A stretch of DNA of 64,000 bases from contig JAPNXP010000010.1 of assembly GCA_028753945.1 (NCBI GenBank), forward strand, positions 5,583,042 through 5,647,041, written 5' to 3'. Under the pieces are notes generated by a model. It made no database searches. It had not been told where the DNA came from and saw nothing but the letters and a program-made list of their open reading frames with translations. Position numbers and translations under genes: made by a program. Positions 60,599 to 64,000 of the stretch are shown here, piece after piece. How positions within the stretch are numbered: the stretch's first letter is position 1; every line of letters starts with the position of its first letter. The DNA comes from Hexactinellida sp. DTS-2022 (Eukaryota > Porifera > Hexactinellida).

Positions 60599-61757
60599 TC
60601 CGTAGACGGTGCCCTGGATACACCTTAATACATTGAGGGCTGAAACTTGGCATGTAGGTGCGGAGTGACCGTATGATTTGCACCTGGGGTTACTATTTTT
60701 AATCAAATAATTTTAACATCCATTTAAACCTTATGGCTCATAAGTTATAACATTAAATAATTATTAGTGAGCTTGATAAATTTTACATATTTGGATAGAT
60801 AATTAAATTCTACACCTTTTGGCAAATCACAAATGTTCAATTTGGCCTAGGTTTAATAATCAAATCAGCGATATTCATCACAAACATTGGTCTAAACTCT
60901 AAAGATGTTGATCGTATCAGATGGAGACCCCCTTCATTTTCTTTCACTTTACTTTGATATTATTTGCATGATTGCATCACATCAATATTAATTTTGTTCA
61001 GAGTTCTGCTTCCGGTGGCAAACAGAGTGGACCATGGGTCAACATTTGTGACCCATCGACCCATCGTATTTGTGACTCATTGACCCATCGTATTTGTGAG
61101 TCCCATTGACCCATCGTATTTGTGACCCATTGACCCATCGACCCATCGTATTTGTGACTCATTGACCCGTCACACAATTTACTACTAGGAACCCTTGGTT
61201 TGTTATAAAACTTATCTGAAACAAAGGCTTATAAACAATCATTATGGTTGTAGATGAATAGATTTTTGAAACTTTAAACTAGAACCATAACATAATCTGA
61301 GTTTACTGATATAAGGAGTAGCTTGGTTAGTTTAACTTTGCTTTACTTAAACTTTACAACTTTTCAAAAACTAAAACTACAGGTAAGTTGGCTCTATGCC
61401 TTGGTGTCTATCCGATGCCTTATTTAAAAATAAAGTATTTTGTTTATCTCTGTTAGATTGAGATAACAACATTTGTCTTTTTTATCTTCACTATAACCTA
61501 TGGGATTTGCTCAGGACACACCTAAAGCTGCAAAATTATCAATATTAATTATGTATATGTGATTGGAATTACTCATTTGTCGGCCGCTATAAATAAGAAT
61601 CAGCTCGGCTGATTCATGATTTCCTCTAATACTCCTCCATAAGTCACTTTTAATAGTTCCAATTTTTGGTTCGCTCCCATCTTTGTTGCAAGGTTCTTTT
61701 CCTCTAATTTGTCCAATTCTAGATTAATTCCTTTTTGTTGCGCGACATTTGCTTATA
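60599..61757. other. Gene-free stretch with a short tandem repeat
   Basis: AT-rich. At about 61041-61170 there are five or six copies of a 24-bp unit (CGTATTTGTGACTCATTGACCCAT) with variants. No gene or transposon end recognised elsewhere. Confidence 0.55.
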
Positions 61758-61888
61758 CAGTCAGGTCTGCTTATTATGAACAAGATTTCGTCTGCTTAAT
61801 ATGAAGATTTTTTATTATGAACAAATCCTACGGTCCCAATTTAACAACTTACATAGGATTTGTATTAAGTTGAGTTCGCTTATTATGA

Positions 61889-62900
61889 CAGGCTTGCCGT
61901 GGAGATGAAAAATCGCATCCATATCCAGACCATATTTTGTGGATATCCATTGAATATTGATATATTTCTAACACCTAATATCAACAAAATATCCAGAAGA
62001 TTTAGGTCCTATAATTTATATATATTTATTATTTATCAACTAAATCTTGTACTACTATATAATCAAACTTCGTCAATATCGCTATCTTCTGCTAGATTAT
62101 TGCAGGCACGTAGCTACGGGGGGGCGAGGGGGGGCGACTGCCCCCCAAAAGTACTTCTCCCCCCCCCCCCCCTCCCAAGATAATTTAGGAAGTGTTCGTT
62201 ATAGTAAATAGAGTTATACGTCCCCCCTTGCCCCCCGACTCCCTGCACTTGCCTCCCCCCCCCCCCCCAACATAAAACTTGCCCCCTGAATTACATACTC
62301 TAGCTACGTGCCTGGATTATTGCGTTCGATAACAAATCCTAGCTTTTTGAAGAGTCCATCGCGACAATTTTTTTGGAATTTCATTGTCTATTCTATGGTT
62401 AATCAATAAGCTAAAGTATAGTAAGTAGGATAAACGAAAAGCAAAATAAAAATCATAGCAAGTAAATTCAGGAGTGACGTGAAAAAATTAATGAGATAGA
62501 CAGGTCAATCTCAGGAAATATAACAAAGTCCACATTTCTTGTATTAGCATTCCTAAATATACTTTACATGCAAGGTTTCCTAATGTGAAAGAAAAATTCG
62601 ATTCGGTCACTATAATGACCTTTTTGACGTCACTAAAGGTCAAAATCACCTTATTTTAGAATAATAAGGCTAGTAAATAATTTTATTAGTTGAAATAAAT
62701 TAGGAGTGTAAATAAAACTAAGACTACTTTATTTTTACACTTATTTTTAGTACCCTGGTTTGAAATATTTTCGTAGTCAAATTTGAAATGGATATCCACC
62801 ATATCCATGGATATGAAAAAAACTCGATATCCATCCATGGAGATCTCCATGGATATATCCATGGATATCTCCATGGATATCCATATCCACGGCAAGCCTG
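61889..62900. mobile_element. hAT-like non-autonomous element with ATGGATATCC subterminal repeats
   Basis: Ends CAGGCTTGCCGTGGA and TCCACGGCAAGCCTG; exact 8-bp duplication TATTATGA (61881-61888, 62901-62908). GGATATCCAT/CCATGGATAT motifs repeat inside both ends, about ten at the right, as expected for transposase-binding sites. Contains the small MITE at 62103-62314. Confidence 0.9.
62103..62314. mobile_element. Small hAT-like MITE, second copy
   Basis: CAGGCACGTAGCTACG and CTAGCTACGTGCCTG with exact 8-bp duplication GATTATTG (62095-62102, 62315-62322). Longer G and C runs than the copy at 14186. Confidence 0.92.
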
Positions 62901-62971
62901 TATTATGAAGTCTCTCTATTATGAACACAATTTTTGGTCCCTTGAATGTTCATAATAAAAGGACCTGACTG

Positions 62972-64000
62972 TATGTCGGCGGCTGCCAAATAACTTAAAA
63001 GCCGTATTAAATTATGCCGGTTATAAACATCATATGCAGTACCCGACGATGTTCTTATATAAACCGGCAGGTACTATTCAGACTAATATTGTATTATCTA
63101 CTAAGTACAGTGAACTCCCGTTATAATGAATGGAAAATTTCCCCAGTGCACTAATGTATCAATTATTTATCATCCGCTTATTACGAAGGGATTTACGTTA
63201 TAACGAAAGTTCACTGTATATAATATACAGTTAGATTTCTTTATTATGAACATTCAAGGGGTCAAAATTGTGTTCATAATATACAGTTAATAAAATTGTA
63301 GATTATAATTGATAAAACTGTCTAGTTTGTCTGTATTATGGACCAGAAGAAGGATCGGAATTGATTGCTAGAAATCTACGACTGAAAATAGATTGAAATA
63401 TGCCTTATTGACAGACCATCCTTTTGTATTAGAAATGGTAAAAAACCTTCAAATAGGGAGGGGAGGGTGTCTAATTTTCATGAATTTTGCATTACGTAAC
63501 GTTTAAACAGGCCGTTAAGTTGTTAAAATACTGTATAAGATAATTTGAACCGGGAAAAGCATTCACTATAACGATGTGTCTGTTTAAGAGGTTTTATTGT
63601 AGCTTATTCCAGCTAACAGTTATATTCAGAGAACATCGCGCTACTGATTGTATAAACGATTAAAAGTAAATAATAAATTAAGAAATTACTTATATAGAGC
63701 TCAGCTCTAGTAGAGTTCAGTTTTTCACTATGTGTATTCAGGCACTGAGAAAGGTCAGTTTTTTCCAGAGTTTGAAATTGACCTTTAGAAAGTAAGCCTG
63801 GGCTTTTAGTATGGGAAAAAATCTGAACTCTACAAAGCTCAGCTCTAAGGATTCTCATAAATTAATAATAATAAACGCTAATGATCGCTTGCTAGTTTTC
63901 TTATTTTTAATAATGTATAAAATCCTCATTTGGTCTGTAATATTATCTTACTAGTAAGTGTACACTATTTTAGCAGAGCTATAAATCTAGTTCAATGGAT
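62972..64000. other. Gene-free right end with MITE pieces
   Basis: Contains a GGTTATAAAC-family fragment (about 62995-63075), a TTATAACGAA-family MITE (about 63107-63215, AGTGAACTCCCGTTATAATG... CGAAAGTTCACTG-TA), a TTACGTAACGTTTAAAC repeat (63430-63515) and an inverted-repeat element at about 63696-63848 (AGAGCTCAGCTCTAGTAGAG facing TCTACAAAGCTCAGCTCTAA). No gene seen. Confidence 0.6.

Larger units (their letters stand above)
61758..62971. mobile_element. Pogo-type MITE (TATTATGAAC family) split by a nested hAT-like element
   Basis: CAGTCAGGTCTGCTTATTATG at the left and CATAATAAAAGGACCTGACTG-TA at the right. Removing the insert rejoins GCTTATTATGA with AGTCTCTCTATTATGAAC, matching uninterrupted copies. 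Confidence 0.88.

Noticed and set aside
61899..62183. 94-codon plus-strand frame
   Set aside because: It lies across the border between a hAT-like element and its nested MITE, with no homology.
1..64000. tRNA or rRNA genes
   Set aside because: No cloverleaf or rRNA segment could be recognised by eye on either strand; the tRNA-Ser-like stretch at 42034 is only a primer-binding site.

Overview
The window is nuclear DNA of an animal, AT-rich and packed with transposons. Two long intron-bearing cilium genes (IFT172, CFAP44), a WEE1 cell-cycle kinase, TYW3, a deoxynucleoside kinase, a three-domain gelsolin protein, EIF1AD, LSM1, RPLP1 and RPS13 point to a ciliated metazoan. The single-exon coiled-coil/NHL-repeat proteins, GGMP-tailed Hsp70, short introns and a FLYWCH-MULE element fit a non-bilaterian, perhaps a sponge. 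That taxonomic guess is inference and weakly supported.

Layout. 1-5 kb: an unidentified partial gene at the left edge, a MATE transporter, an SF1-like N-terminal fragment and an NHL-repeat gene, all on the minus strand. 6.6-20.2 kb: WEE1 (minus, 7 exons). Its 9.0-kb fourth intron holds TYW3 (plus), a heat-shock Hsp70 gene (minus) and a complete 4.2-kb MULE transposon that itself carries a four-level transposon nest. 20.7-34.4 kb: IFT172 (minus), for which a 17-exon, 1,745-residue model with consistent splice phases could be read. 35.0-40.9 kb: CFAP44 (minus, 2 exons). 41.1-42.4 kb: a small hAT-like MITE, then a 594-bp LTR element with a hammerhead ribozyme in each LTR. 42.6-53.4 kb: a run of single-exon genes: an NHL paralogue, a divergent DHX15-like helicase, EIF1AD, LSM1, RPLP1, a secreted GH16-like protein (minus) and RPS13. 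53.8-59.6 kb: a deoxynucleoside kinase (3 exons) and a severin-like gelsolin protein (4 exons). 59.6-64 kb: no gene seen, only repeats.

Repeats dominate the non-coding DNA. Most are 130-200-bp pogo/Tigger-type MITEs: TA target duplications, CAGT...ACTG ends and internal motifs such as TTCGTATTAAC or TTATAACGAA. Several hAT-like elements have exact 8-bp target duplications. MITE ends lie within about 50 bp of six start codons and within a few bases of several splice sites.

The most unusual object is the LTR element at 41812-42405. It has a 5-bp target duplication, 222/223-bp TG...CA LTRs, a tRNA-Ser-like primer-binding site, a purine tract, no substantial coding capacity, and a type III hammerhead core in each LTR placed to release a 372-nt RNA. 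This is the architecture of plant LTR retrozymes; described animal retrozymes are built differently. All gene names come from recognising protein motifs by eye; no database was searched.
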